A DNA stretch of 64,000 nt from Streptosporangiaceae bacterium NEAU-GS5 (GTDB taxonomy: Bacteria; Actinomycetota; Actinomycetes; Streptosporangiales; Streptosporangiaceae): positions 62,001-126,000 of the forward strand of contig JAGFNW010000022.1 of assembly GCA_017592665.1 (NCBI GenBank), in the 5' to 3' direction. The first letter of the stretch is position 1. Every line of letters starts with the position of its first letter. The notes beneath the pieces are model-generated. The model did no database searches, was not told where the DNA came from, and was given only the letters and a program-made list of their open reading frames with translations. Below, one piece after another: positions 23,955 to 31,600 of this stretch. The translations under genes were made by a program, and so were the position numbers.

Positions 23955-24725
23955 ATGACAGGCCTGGACGGCAAGAGGATCGTCATCGCAGGCGGCGCGA
24001 CCGGCATCGGAGCCGCGACCGCCGAGCGACTCGCCGCCGACGGGGCCGCGGTCGTTGTCGGCGACATCAACCTCGAGGGCGCGCAGCAGACGGCCGAGCG
24101 CATCGTCAAAGCCGGAGGCACGGCCTCCGCCGTCGCTTTCGACCTGTCCGACGAGGCCTCCGTGCAGGGGCTGTTCGACCAGGCGGTGACCGCGTTGGGC
24201 GGCGTCGACGGGCTCTACAACGTGGGGGCCGACCTGTCCCCCTCCCTCGTCTCGAACGACGTCGACCTGCTCGGCATGGACCCGGCCGTCTGGCGCCGCA
24301 CCTTCGAGGTCAACCTCCTCGGCTACGCCCTGACCTGCCGGTCGGTCATCCCGCTGCTGCTTGAGCGCGGCGGCGGCGTCATCGTCAACACCTCCTCGGG
24401 CGCGGTCGGGGCCGGCGAGCCCACCCGTCCCGCGTACGCGGCCTCCAAGGCGGGCGTCAACGCGCTGACCCGCCACATCGCCTCACGCTGGGGCAAGGAG
24501 GGGATCCGCTGCAACGCCGTGGCCCCCGGCCTGGTGATGACCGAGGGCGTGCGCGCGGCCAACGACGAGCGCCTGGAGAAATACGCCCTGTCGATCGCCC
24601 GCAGCCCGCGACTCGGCCTGCCGGGCGACCTCGGCAACGTCGTCGCCTTCCTCTTCTCCGACGACGCCGAATGGATCAACGGCCAGGTCTGGGCCATCGA
24701 CGGCGGCATGAGCCTCCACGACTAA
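23955..24725 (+). CDS. Short-chain dehydrogenase/reductase
   Basis: 256 aa classical SDR. Cofactor motif GGATGIG (13-19), Asp after beta-2 (VVGDINLEGA) suggesting NAD(H), active-site Ser in NTSSGAVGAGEPTRP and Y-x3-K in AYAASKAGVN, C-terminal WAIDGGMSLHD. The NNAG motif is altered to YNVGA. Substrate not readable. ATG at 23955 with GTGGAGGA upstream. It has its own 186-bp upstream region (23769-23954), in which I see no operator, and is followed by a hairpin at 24783. Confidence 0.9.
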   Translation: MTGLDGKRIVIAGGATGIGAATAERLAADGAAVVVGDINLEGAQQTAERIVKAGGTASAVAFDLSDEASVQGLFDQAVTALGGVDGLYNVGADLSPSLVSNDVDLLGMDPAVWRRTFEVNLLGYALTCRSVIPLLLERGGGVIVNTSSGAVGAGEPTRPAYAASKAGVNALTRHIASRWGKEGIRCNAVAPGLVMTEGVRAANDERLEKYALSIARSPRLGLPGDLGNVVAFLFSDDAEWINGQVWAIDGGMSLHD

Positions 24726-24782
24726 TCCCCCTGAATCCCCGCGAAGTATTCTCTTATTTCGCCATTTATCATGGAATCCCAG

Positions 24783-24811
24783 AATCCCCGAGGGACTTTC
24801 CCTCGGGGATT
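24783..24811 (+). terminator. Perfect 13-bp hairpin after the SDR gene
   Basis: AATCCCCGAGGGA (24783-24795) and TCCCTCGGGGATT (24799-24811) are exact inverted repeats with a 3-base loop. It lies 58 bp after the SDR stop and can act as an intrinsic terminator. It ends immediately before the TATAAT of the next gene. Confidence 0.75.
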
Positions 24812-24826
24812 TATAATGCGCCCATG
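24812..24826 (+). promoter_or_regulatory. -10 element TATAAT placed for a leaderless mRNA
   Basis: TATAAT at 24812-24817 is followed after 6 bases by the ATG at 24824. Transcription starting about 7 bases after the -10 would begin at or next to the ATG, and there is no ribosome site in between, so the gene is probably translated leaderless. A -35 would fall in the hairpin. Confidence 0.6.
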
Positions 24827-25906
24827 GCAACCAGTGTGATGACTCCCGAGCAGACGTTGCCGAAGACGATATTGCGCGGGCCGTGGCAGGAATGCACCCT
24901 CACCCGGATTAACGAGCTCCGGGCGCTGAGCGAATGGGCGTATAAAGAGAGCGACCAGGCGGCGAAGTGGGAGAGCATTTACCACGCCACCCACAGGCAT
25001 CTGGATCGGGCCCGCGACGCCGTCCAGAAGACCAGGTCTCGCTATCTCTCCTTCAACGGCACCCTGCTCGAGTCGGCCGACAGCAACATCGACGCGGCCG
25101 AGGCCAATCTTCTGCGGATGGCTCCCAAGGATTATCTCATCGGGCAGTTGCCCAGCCTGATCGTGCACGTCAACCGGCATCTGCCGGCCAACGATCCGCG
25201 TCTGCAGGAGTTCCACGCGCTGCTGCGGGAATTGAAGGACCCGGCCAAGTGCACCGACGCGGCACGGACCCAATTGATCGCGGTGGTGCGGGCGGCGAGT
25301 TCCGAGGCGAGCCGGGAGATCATGGCGGTCCGGCAGTTCCGCAACGTGCTCATGGTCGTGGCCATGGCGCTCACCACGATCGCGGTCCTCGTGGCGGCCG
25401 TCGGACTATTCGCCGCCGACTGGGTGCCGATCTGCTTCACGCCGCAGCGTGGCACCGATCTCATGCTGGTCTGTCCCACCGGGGAACAGGTGCTTCAGGT
25501 CAACGGCAAGCCGGCTCAGCTCAATATGAACGAAGCGATCAAATCGACCGCCCATCCGCAGGATCTGCTCATCCTGGAGCTGCTCGGCGCGGTGTCGGGT
25601 GCGGTCGCCGGCGCCGTTTCCCTGCAACGACTGCGGGTCAATTCCGGCTCGCTCGGCCTGCCGGTGGCGCTGGCCATGCTGAAGCTGCCGTTCGGCGCGC
25701 TGACCGCGTTCGTCGGGCTGCTGCTGATGCGCGGCCAGTTCGTGCCGGGGCTCAGCGCGCTCGACAGCTCGGCCCAGATCATCGCCTGGGCCGTGCTGTT
25801 CGGATCGTCTCAGCAGGTCTTCACCCGGCTCGTGGATCAGCAGGCCCAGGCCGTGGTCAGTCGCGTACGAGGAGCTCAGCGAACGGGCCGGACGCGCTCA
25901 CGATGA
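24824..25906 (+). CDS. Membrane protein of unknown function
   Basis: 360 aa. The N-terminal 170 residues are hydrophilic and helical (ESDQAAKWESIYHATHRHLD, TLLESADSNIDAAEANLL), then a membrane helix at about 178-202 (VVAMALTTIAVLVAAVGLFA), an external loop with two Cys (PICFTPQ, LMLVCPTGEQ), and three more hydrophobic helices from 250 to 335 (LGAVSGAVAGAVSL, ALTAFVGLLLMRGQF, AQIIAWAVLFGSSQQ). The end is basic. I do not recognise the family. Start fixed by the TATAAT just upstream. Convergent with the CU044_5270 gene. Confidence 0.7.
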   Translation: MATSVMTPEQTLPKTILRGPWQECTLTRINELRALSEWAYKESDQAAKWESIYHATHRHLDRARDAVQKTRSRYLSFNGTLLESADSNIDAAEANLLRMAPKDYLIGQLPSLIVHVNRHLPANDPRLQEFHALLRELKDPAKCTDAARTQLIAVVRAASSEASREIMAVRQFRNVLMVVAMALTTIAVLVAAVGLFAADWVPICFTPQRGTDLMLVCPTGEQVLQVNGKPAQLNMNEAIKSTAHPQDLLILELLGAVSGAVAGAVSLQRLRVNSGSLGLPVALAMLKLPFGALTAFVGLLLMRGQFVPGLSALDSSAQIIAWAVLFGSSQQVFTRLVDQQAQAVVSRVRGAQRTGRTRSR

Positions 25907-25946
25907 CGCGCCGGGATCAGGCGGGATCCGGCGGGATCCGGCGGGG

Positions 25947-26990
25947 TCAGCCGCCGTCCACGCGGTCGCCCAGGTGGTCGACCCAGCCTTGGGCGATGTA
26001 GGCGACCTGGAGGGTGGGCCGTTTGCCGGGCCAGACCTGATAGGCGAGCAGGGCGGCGGAGTCGTCGTCCACGATCAGCCGGGTTTCCTCCTTCCAGCCC
26101 CCGGACCGCACGGTGTTGCCCAGGGCGACGCCGGTGCGCCCGAGCGGGTCCTTCACTTTGCCGAGGGAGGCGATTCCCGGCTGCTCCGCGAGCAACTTGT
26201 AGAGGGCGGCGCGGGTCGCGGGCTTGGTCGGGCCGCTCAACATGCTCTCGGCCGCATCCCAGACATATTGCGTGAATCTGCCCTTGGCGTGCCAGTAGCT
26301 CGACCGCTCCTGGCGGAACAGCCGCCGCAGTTCGGCGGCGAGCGCGTCCTTCTCCCCCGGCAGCCGCTGCAGCTTGGAAATCGTGAGCATGTGCGTGCCG
26401 AGAACGAAGAGGGGCTGGCGGTAGTAGTCGATCGATCGCGTTCGGCGCCCGATGAAGGGGGAGCCCTCCCGCCGCCATTTCGCCTTGTCGGCCGGGTTGG
26501 CGAAGATGAACTCCACGTCCGTGTCGCCGGTGAAACGGCTGCGCGCGCCCTTCTTCGTCGCGTCCCAGCGCTCATGCGTGCCGGCCATGATGGCGTTGAA
26601 CCGCACGGCCGGGGACCAGACGCGCTCCTTCGAGTACCAGTAGCGGCCGGTCGTGGCCGGCTGACGGGCGGCCGTCTCCGAAGCGGCGAGGAGGATGGAT
26701 CGGGCGTCCAACGGCGTCGCGGACGGCGTCGTCGCCGACGTCGGGGCGTTGGCCGAGGAAGGCGCCGCCACCCGGCCGGACGGCGACGCAGGATGGCTGC
26801 CGAGAGTGACCACCACGCCGAGCGCGGCGGCGGCGAGGCCGGTGACCGCGGCCGCGGCGCGCGTCACGGCGCGGGTTCTGCGGGCGCGCCGCCCCCGGCG
26901 TACCAGGTCCGCGACGGGCGCGGGGGGTATGGGCTCGCGGCGGGCCAGCGTCCGCAACGCATTGGCGAGATCCTCGTGTTCGTCGTTCAT
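25947..26990 (-). CDS. CU044_5270 family protein (sigma-factor partner)
   Basis: 347 aa. A cytoplasmic N-terminus (about 1-40) with many basic residues, one membrane helix (VTGLAAAALGVVVTLG), a Ser/Thr/Pro/Ala linker, then an external domain with DARSILLAASETAARQPATT, GRYWYSKE and a C-terminal GVALGNTVRSGGWKEETRLI. This is the CU044_5270 pattern: single-pass proteins encoded directly after SigE-type ECF sigma factors in actinobacteria. They may act as anti-sigma or sensor partners, but no zinc-binding HxxxCxxC is present. Its ATG overlaps the sigma gene stop by 4 bp. Confidence 0.85.
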   Translation of the reverse strand: MNDEHEDLANALRTLARREPIPPAPVADLVRRGRRARRTRAVTRAAAAVTGLAAAALGVVVTLGSHPASPSGRVAAPSSANAPTSATTPSATPLDARSILLAASETAARQPATTGRYWYSKERVWSPAVRFNAIMAGTHERWDATKKGARSRFTGDTDVEFIFANPADKAKWRREGSPFIGRRTRSIDYYRQPLFVLGTHMLTISKLQRLPGEKDALAAELRRLFRQERSSYWHAKGRFTQYVWDAAESMLSGPTKPATRAALYKLLAEQPGIASLGKVKDPLGRTGVALGNTVRSGGWKEETRLIVDDDSAALLAYQVWPGKRPTLQVAYIAQGWVDHLGDRVDGG

Positions 26991-27490
26991 CGTGCCGCCT
27001 CCTGGCTCTCGCGTAGCGCGGTCCGCAACTGCGCCATGGCTCTGAAATGCTGACTTTTGACCGTGCCGACCGAGCAGCCGAGGATCTCCGCGACCGCCTT
27101 CTCCGTCAGGTCCTCGAAGTGGCGCAGGATGACGATCGCGCGCTGCTGACGGGACAGGGCGTGCAGTGCGCGGCTCAGATCCTCGTACGGCTCTCGCGGC
27201 GCGGCCCGCGGATCGGCGTGGTCGGGCGGCTCCGCGGTCGGCTGCTCCCGCCGGCTGCGCCGCCACCGGCTGACGTTGCCGTTGGCCAGCATGCGCCGCA
27301 GGTAAGCGTGCGGTTCGGTGGCGGCGACCCGGCGCCATCGCGCGTACAGCCGCACCAGGCAGTCCTGGAGCAGCTCCTCGCCCCGGTCACGGTCGCCGGT
27401 GAGGAGTATGGCGGTGGCCAGATGCCGGCCCCAGGCCGCCTCGACGAAGGCGACGAATTCCGCGTCGGCGGCGTCCGCTGATTCGCTCAC
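26987..27490 (-). CDS. SigE-family ECF RNA polymerase sigma factor
   Basis: 167 aa. Region 2: FVAFVEAAWGRHLATAILLT, DRDRGEELLQDCLVRLYARW; region 4: LSRALHALSRQQRAIVILRH with AVAEILGCSVGTVKSQHFRA as HTH. Region 2 PHAYLRRMLANGNVSRWRR matches the actinobacterial SigE/SigM-like (RpoE/SigE family) type. The linker between the regions is rich in Pro/Glu/Arg. First gene of an operon with the CU044_5270 membrane protein. Its promoter lies in the 253-bp divergent gap (27491-27743) shared with the Clp-N gene, where I see no certain -35/-10. Confidence 0.92.
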   Translation of the reverse strand: MSESADAADAEFVAFVEAAWGRHLATAILLTGDRDRGEELLQDCLVRLYARWRRVAATEPHAYLRRMLANGNVSRWRRSRREQPTAEPPDHADPRAAPREPYEDLSRALHALSRQQRAIVILRHFEDLTEKAVAEILGCSVGTVKSQHFRAMAQLRTALRESQEAAR

Positions 27491-27743
27491 ATGGCCCTAA
27501 CGCGGATCGGCCGCGAAAGGTTGGCAACCGGCCCCGGCTTCCTGACGCGCGCGGCGCTCGGGGAGCGATTAGGCTGCGAGTCAGTGGCGGCCGACGTCCC
27601 GCCCGCTCCGAGCCCAGGTGCCTACGCCGCCCGGGCGACGAGGACAAGGTCCATCGGATCAGCGTTTCACTCCCGGCCGTGTGTCTTCCTTGCGGAAACG
27701 TTCCCGGCGGAGGGCGTAGGACGCCGCCCGAGAGGACGAAGAC

Positions 27744-28718
27744 ATGGTCAAGGACTCGGCGCGCAAGAACGCCATCAGAGAGCGCATGGCCCAAACGGGC
27801 AAAAGCTACGCCGACGCCGCCCGCGAACTGACCGAAGAAGCCGCCGCCCGCGAACTGACCGAAGAGGCAGCCGCCCAACCCGCCGCCCAACCTGCTGAGG
27901 CCGCCGCTCGACCTGCCGAGCCCGCCGCCCAACCCGCTGAGGCCGCCGCTCGACCTGCCGAGCCCGCCGCCCAACCTGCTGAGGCCGCCGCGACCGCGCT
28001 AAAGCCAGAGCCGCGACCCGAGCCGGACCTGCAGTCGGAGCCGCAGGTGCGGGCGCAACCCGAGCCGCAGGCGCACGCCCGGCCAGAGCCGCAGGTGCAG
28101 GCGCAACCCGAGCCGCAGGCGCACGCCCGGCCAGAGCCGCAGGTGCGGGCGCAACCCGAGCCGCAGGCCCGGCCAGAGCCGCAGGTGCAGGCGCAACCCG
28201 AGCCGCGGCCGCAACCCCAACCGCACGTGCAAGTACGGGTGAGTTTCGACCTGTTCTCCAGCCAGGCGCTGGATGTGGTCAAACTGGCCCAGCAGTATGC
28301 GCGGGCTCAGTGGCACAGCGCGGTCGGCACCGAACACCTGCTGGTCGCCCTGCTCGACGACCGCGCCGGCGGTCTGGCCTCCGAGATCCTCGAAGACCTG
28401 GCGGGCGGCCTGCCGGTCGTCGAAGCGGCGCTCGCCGCCACGCTGCCCGCGGCGGCGTCCACGGCACCCCCGCCCCAGATCCCCTTCACCGACCACGCCG
28501 CGATCGCCCTCGCCAAGGGCGTCCACCGGCAGGCCGACCGGACCGGGGTGCTCCACATCGGGTCCGAGCACATCCTGCTCGCCCTGCTGGCCCTACCGGA
28601 CAGCCGCGCCTGCCAGGTCCTCGGCGCCCTCGGCATCTCCCTCGCCGCCGTACGCACCGAGGTGACCACCCGCTGGGCCGCCATGAACGTGGTCACCCGC
28701 TACAACAACCCGCGCTGA
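27744..28718 (+). CDS. Clp N-terminal-domain protein with repeat linker
   Basis: 324 aa. Residues 1-30 carry the basic motif IRERMAQTGKSYADAARELT, like that of the gene at 7113. Residues 30-165 are a low-complexity linker of Ala/Pro/Glu/Gln with two repeat types. Residues 170-315 hold two Clp repeats: LFSSQALDVVKLAQQYARAQ, VGTEHLLVALLDD, then DHAAIALAKGVHRQADRTGV, IGSEHILLALLAL. There is no AAA ATPase part, so this is a stand-alone N-domain as in ClpS-independent adaptor or sensor proteins; substrate binding is a guess. ATG after AGGACGAAG. Divergent from the ECF sigma operon. Confidence 0.85.
   Translation: MVKDSARKNAIRERMAQTGKSYADAARELTEEAAARELTEEAAAQPAAQPAEAAARPAEPAAQPAEAAARPAEPAAQPAEAAATALKPEPRPEPDLQSEPQVRAQPEPQAHARPEPQVQAQPEPQAHARPEPQVRAQPEPQARPEPQVQAQPEPRPQPQPHVQVRVSFDLFSSQALDVVKLAQQYARAQWHSAVGTEHLLVALLDDRAGGLASEILEDLAGGLPVVEAALAATLPAAASTAPPPQIPFTDHAAIALAKGVHRQADRTGVLHIGSEHILLALLALPDSRACQVLGALGISLAAVRTEVTTRWAAMNVVTRYNNPR
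27894..28200. repeat. Two in-gene tandem repeat tracts (42 bp and 48 bp)
   Basis: Inside the Clp-N gene. A 42-bp unit starts at 27894, 27936 and 27978 (encoding AEAAARPAEPAAQP). A 48-bp unit starts at 28038, 28086 and 28134, then a 42-bp shortened copy leads to a fourth start at 28176 (encoding PEPQVxAQPEPQAHAR). Units are nearly identical at DNA level, implying recent slippage or recombination, all in frame. Confidence 0.85.
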
Positions 28719-28795
28719 CCAGGATCGCCCGCGCATCCGCCGGGCCGGATGCGCGGGCGGCCGCCCGGACGGGCAGGCATCGTACGATCACATTC

Positions 28796-29572
28796 ATGGC
28801 GGTAAGGGCGGTTGACGGCAGCGCAGGCGACGCGGACTACGGCGCGATCGGGGGCGGCTATTCGCGCTATCGGCGGCCCGATCCCCGGATCGCGCGGGCT
28901 GTGGCCGAGGCGCTGGGCGACGCCCGGACCGTCCTGAACGTCGGCGCGGGGACGGGCTCGTACGAGTCGGCGGACTACGAGATCACGGCCGTGGAGCCGT
29001 CGGCATCCATGCGGGCGCAGCGGCCGGCCCACCTCGCGGAGGCGATCGACGCGGTCGCCGAGAATCTGCCGTTCGCCGACGACTCCTTCGACGCGTCGAT
29101 GAGCTCGTCCAGCGTGCACCAGTGGAGCGACCTCGCCGCCGGGCTCCGCGAGATGCGCCGGGTGACCCGCGGCCCGGTCATCGTGCTGACCGGCGACCCC
29201 GACGCGGTCCGCAAGTTCTGGCTGTACGACTACGCCCCGCAGGTCCTCGAGACCGAGGTCCGCCGTTATCCGCCGGTCGCCGAGATCGCCGGCCTGCTCG
29301 GCGGGGAGGTCACGGTCACGCGGATCCCGATCCCCGCCGACTGCACCGACGGCTTCAACGAGGCCTACTTCGCCCGTCCCGAGATGCTGCTCGATCCCGG
29401 GGCCCGGCTGGCCTGTTCGGCATGGAGCTTCGTCCCCGCCGAAACCGTCGCGGCGTACGTCGAGCACCTGGCCCGCGACCTGGCCGACGGCACCTGGGAC
29501 GCCCGCCACGGCGCCCACCGCGCCCAGCCCGCCTACGAAGGCTCGCTCGTTCTCATCCGCGCGACACCCTGA
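28796..29572 (+). CDS. Class I SAM-dependent methyltransferase
   Basis: 258 aa. GGGYSRYRRPDPRIARAVAE, then motif I VLNVGAGTGSYE, post-I EITAVEPSASM, motif II-like LPFADDSFDASMSSSSVHQW and REMRRVTRGPVIVLTGDP as motif III. This is the UbiE/Methyltransf_11 type acting on a small molecule; the acceptor is unknown. The ATG at 28796 is 7 bases after TACGAT (28783-28788), with no ribosome site, so a leaderless mRNA is likely. Convergent with the carotenoid-oxygenase gene. Confidence 0.88.
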   Translation: MAVRAVDGSAGDADYGAIGGGYSRYRRPDPRIARAVAEALGDARTVLNVGAGTGSYESADYEITAVEPSASMRAQRPAHLAEAIDAVAENLPFADDSFDASMSSSSVHQWSDLAAGLREMRRVTRGPVIVLTGDPDAVRKFWLYDYAPQVLETEVRRYPPVAEIAGLLGGEVTVTRIPIPADCTDGFNEAYFARPEMLLDPGARLACSAWSFVPAETVAAYVEHLARDLADGTWDARHGAHRAQPAYEGSLVLIRATP

Positions 29573-29580
29573 TCCCGCTC

Positions 29581-30879
29581 CTACTCGTCGGCGAGCCAGT
29601 GGCCGTGGAAGCCGGCCGGAACCCGGCGCGGCAGCCGCACCGACGCGACCGATGACAGATCGGCGGCGTCGAGGACGACCAGGTCGGAGCCGTCGAGGGT
29701 GGAGACGATCGACAACAGCCAGCCGTCGTCCTCGGAGCCCGCGCTGTCCGGCTCGCGCGGCACGAAGACGGCTTCGCCCGTGTGGCCGGCGGTCTGACGG
29801 GCCCAGGACTGCCCCGACTTCGTGTCATATTTCACGACCACGGATTCGCCGACCGTGTAGACGTAGCGGCCGTCGAGGCCGGTGTGCGCGTCGTTGATGG
29901 TCGGGAACTCGATGTGGCGGTCGTCGAGGGCCTCCTCCTTGACCGCGGCGCCGTCGATCGTCCAGCGGTGCAGGACCGACCCACCGGTCTCGGCCGCGGG
30001 ATTAGTGCTGCCGCCGATCCGGCCCCAGAGCCCCGCGAAGTCGCCGGCCGTATAACGCACGGCGTCGATCACGACCCGCCCCTGCGCGTCTTCGTGTGCG
30101 TTTCCGACGTGGAAGACGTAGCAGGGGTCGACCTCGGTCCAGCGGACCGGGCCGCCGGCCTTCGGCATGACGCCGATGCGTGCCCCGTAGCCGTCGTCCC
30201 ACCGGTAGGGCATGCCGCCGGTCACCGCGAGGTCGAGGTCGAACACCACCGGCAGGTCGAGCCACACCACGTGATTGGCGGTGACCGCGAAGTCGTGCAT
30301 CATGGTCGGCCCCGGCACCGGGATCTCCCGGCTCTCGACCAGCTCACCGCTCTTCGACAGCCGGTGGTACGTCAGATAGGGCGCGAAGAACCCGTATCCG
30401 AAGAAGTGCAGATCACCGGTGACCGGATCCTCCTTCGGGTGGGCCGTCATCGCCGTCGTCAGCCTGCGCCCGAAGTCGCGCGCGCCGAGCGTTTCGAGGT
30501 CGGGGCTCATCTCGTACGGAAGACCGGCCTCGACCAGCGCGTAGATCCGCCCGGCGTGCCGGATGACGTTGGTGTTGGCCGGGTTGGCGGCCAGATCGAC
30601 CACGCCCTCCTCCGAGACGTACGGCGCGTTGTCGGTGAACTCCGACGTCCTGACCCAACGATTGCGATACCACTCGGCGCGCCCCGAACGCAGCCGGATC
30701 CCGTGGATCATGCCGGGCCCGGTGAACCAGTGCCCTGGATCCTCGCCGGGCCGGGGGTTGGGCCCGTTGCGGAAGTAGCGGCCGGTCAGCTCCGGCGGCA
30801 GGGCGCCGGTGACCGGCAGGTCAAGCGCCTCGATCTCGTCCGGCACAGGGGCCAGATAGCCCGTGAGGTAATCCTTCAT
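29581..30879 (-). CDS. Carotenoid oxygenase family protein
   Basis: 432 aa, RPE65/lignostilbene-dioxygenase fold. The iron-binding His set is visible: H147 (AHPKEDP), H195 (MMHDFAVT), H257 (CYVFHVGNAHED) and H425 (GFHGHWLADE). The N-terminal block ELTGRYFRNGPNPRP and GPGMIHGIRL are also typical. These non-haem iron enzymes cleave C=C bonds in apocarotenoids or stilbenes with O2; substrate cannot be told. ATG at 30879 with GGGAGG. Divergent from a PadR gene across a 76-bp gap with GACATGTC palindromes, suggesting phenolic-responsive repression and favouring a stilbene-like substrate. Confidence 0.92.
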   Translation of the reverse strand: MKDYLTGYLAPVPDEIEALDLPVTGALPPELTGRYFRNGPNPRPGEDPGHWFTGPGMIHGIRLRSGRAEWYRNRWVRTSEFTDNAPYVSEEGVVDLAANPANTNVIRHAGRIYALVEAGLPYEMSPDLETLGARDFGRRLTTAMTAHPKEDPVTGDLHFFGYGFFAPYLTYHRLSKSGELVESREIPVPGPTMMHDFAVTANHVVWLDLPVVFDLDLAVTGGMPYRWDDGYGARIGVMPKAGGPVRWTEVDPCYVFHVGNAHEDAQGRVVIDAVRYTAGDFAGLWGRIGGSTNPAAETGGSVLHRWTIDGAAVKEEALDDRHIEFPTINDAHTGLDGRYVYTVGESVVVKYDTKSGQSWARQTAGHTGEAVFVPREPDSAGSEDDGWLLSIVSTLDGSDLVVLDAADLSSVASVRLPRRVPAGFHGHWLADE

Positions 30880-30899
30880 GACGCCTCCCACATTCCAAC

Positions 30900-30940
30900 T
30901 TCGACATGTCGAAAGTAGAACGTCGCATCCTGACATGTCA
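30900..30940. promoter_or_regulatory. PadR operators (GACATGTC palindromes)
   Basis: TTCGACATGTCGAA (30900-30913, perfect) and TGACATGTCA (30931-30940, perfect) share the core GACATGTC, with centres 29 bp apart. Both sit between the divergent carotenoid oxygenase and PadR genes, so they are the expected PadR binding sites for both promoters. Confidence 0.75.
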
Positions 30941-30955
30941 ACATTGGAAGGTAGA

Positions 30956-31600
30956 ATGGCCGGCATGAGCTTGCGGCATGCGGTGCTGGGGCTGCTGGCC
31001 GAGGCCCCCGGCAGCGGATACGACCTGATGCGGGTGTTCAACCTGTCGCTCGCCAACGTCTGGCCTGCCACGCAGAGCCAGGTGTATGGCGAGCTCAACC
31101 GCCTGGCCGAGGCCGGGCTGGTCGAGGTCGCCGACGAGGGCCCACGCGGCCGCAAGGAGTACGCCGTCACCGACGCCGGCCGGGCCGAGCTGCGCCACTG
31201 GATGATCGACGTCGAGCCCAACCGCGTCCAGCGCAGCGACCTGCTGCTCCGGGTGTTCTTCCTCGGTCAGCTCAGCCGTGCGGAGGCCGCCGCATACCTG
31301 CGGCGTGAGGGCGACCTCGCCGCGCGCGAGCACGACGTGCTGCTGAAGCTCCGCGAGGAGGTCACCAGCGAGAAGGACGCCTGCGACGAGGACGGCGAAC
31401 GAGGGAGCGGCAAGGACGGCGGCAAGGACCCGGACGGGCTCACCACGCACGGCCTGCTGGCTCTCGAATGGGGCCTGCGCGCCACGCGGGCGGCCAAGGA
31501 CTGGGCCGACTGGGCCGTCGAGCAGCTCGACGCCATCGAGCTCCGCGAAGGGTCAGGAGGTGGCCGCGCGGGTGACGCGGGCCAGCTTGACGGCGGCTGA
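30956..31600 (+). CDS. PadR family transcriptional regulator
   Basis: 214 aa. PadR wHTH: SLRHAVLGLLAEAPGSGYDL at the N-terminus, WPATQSQVYGELNRLAEAGL as recognition helix and wing with GRKEYAVTDAGRAELRHWM. The C-terminal part (about 95-200) is the Vir_C-type helical dimerisation domain. The ATG at 30956 was chosen for GGAAGG four bases upstream; a second ATG lies 9 bp on. Repressor of itself and the divergent carotenoid oxygenase is likely. Its 3' end overlaps the convergent NhaA-DsbA gene by 48 bp, giving a low-complexity Gly-rich tail. Confidence 0.9.
   Translation: MAGMSLRHAVLGLLAEAPGSGYDLMRVFNLSLANVWPATQSQVYGELNRLAEAGLVEVADEGPRGRKEYAVTDAGRAELRHWMIDVEPNRVQRSDLLLRVFFLGQLSRAEAAAYLRREGDLAAREHDVLLKLREEVTSEKDACDEDGERGSGKDGGKDPDGLTTHGLLALEWGLRATRAAKDWADWAVEQLDAIELREGSGGGRAGDAGQLDGG

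Noticed and set aside
27894-28200. Regular repeats resembling a CRISPR array
   Set aside because: Units are contiguous without spacers, in frame inside a gene and encode Pro/Ala/Glu/Gln repeats.
20925-30940. Common operator for the marR site TTGACACGTCAA and the PadR site TGACATGTCA
   Set aside because: They differ in the central bases and belong to different regulator families; similarity of short GAC-GTC palindromes is expected by chance.
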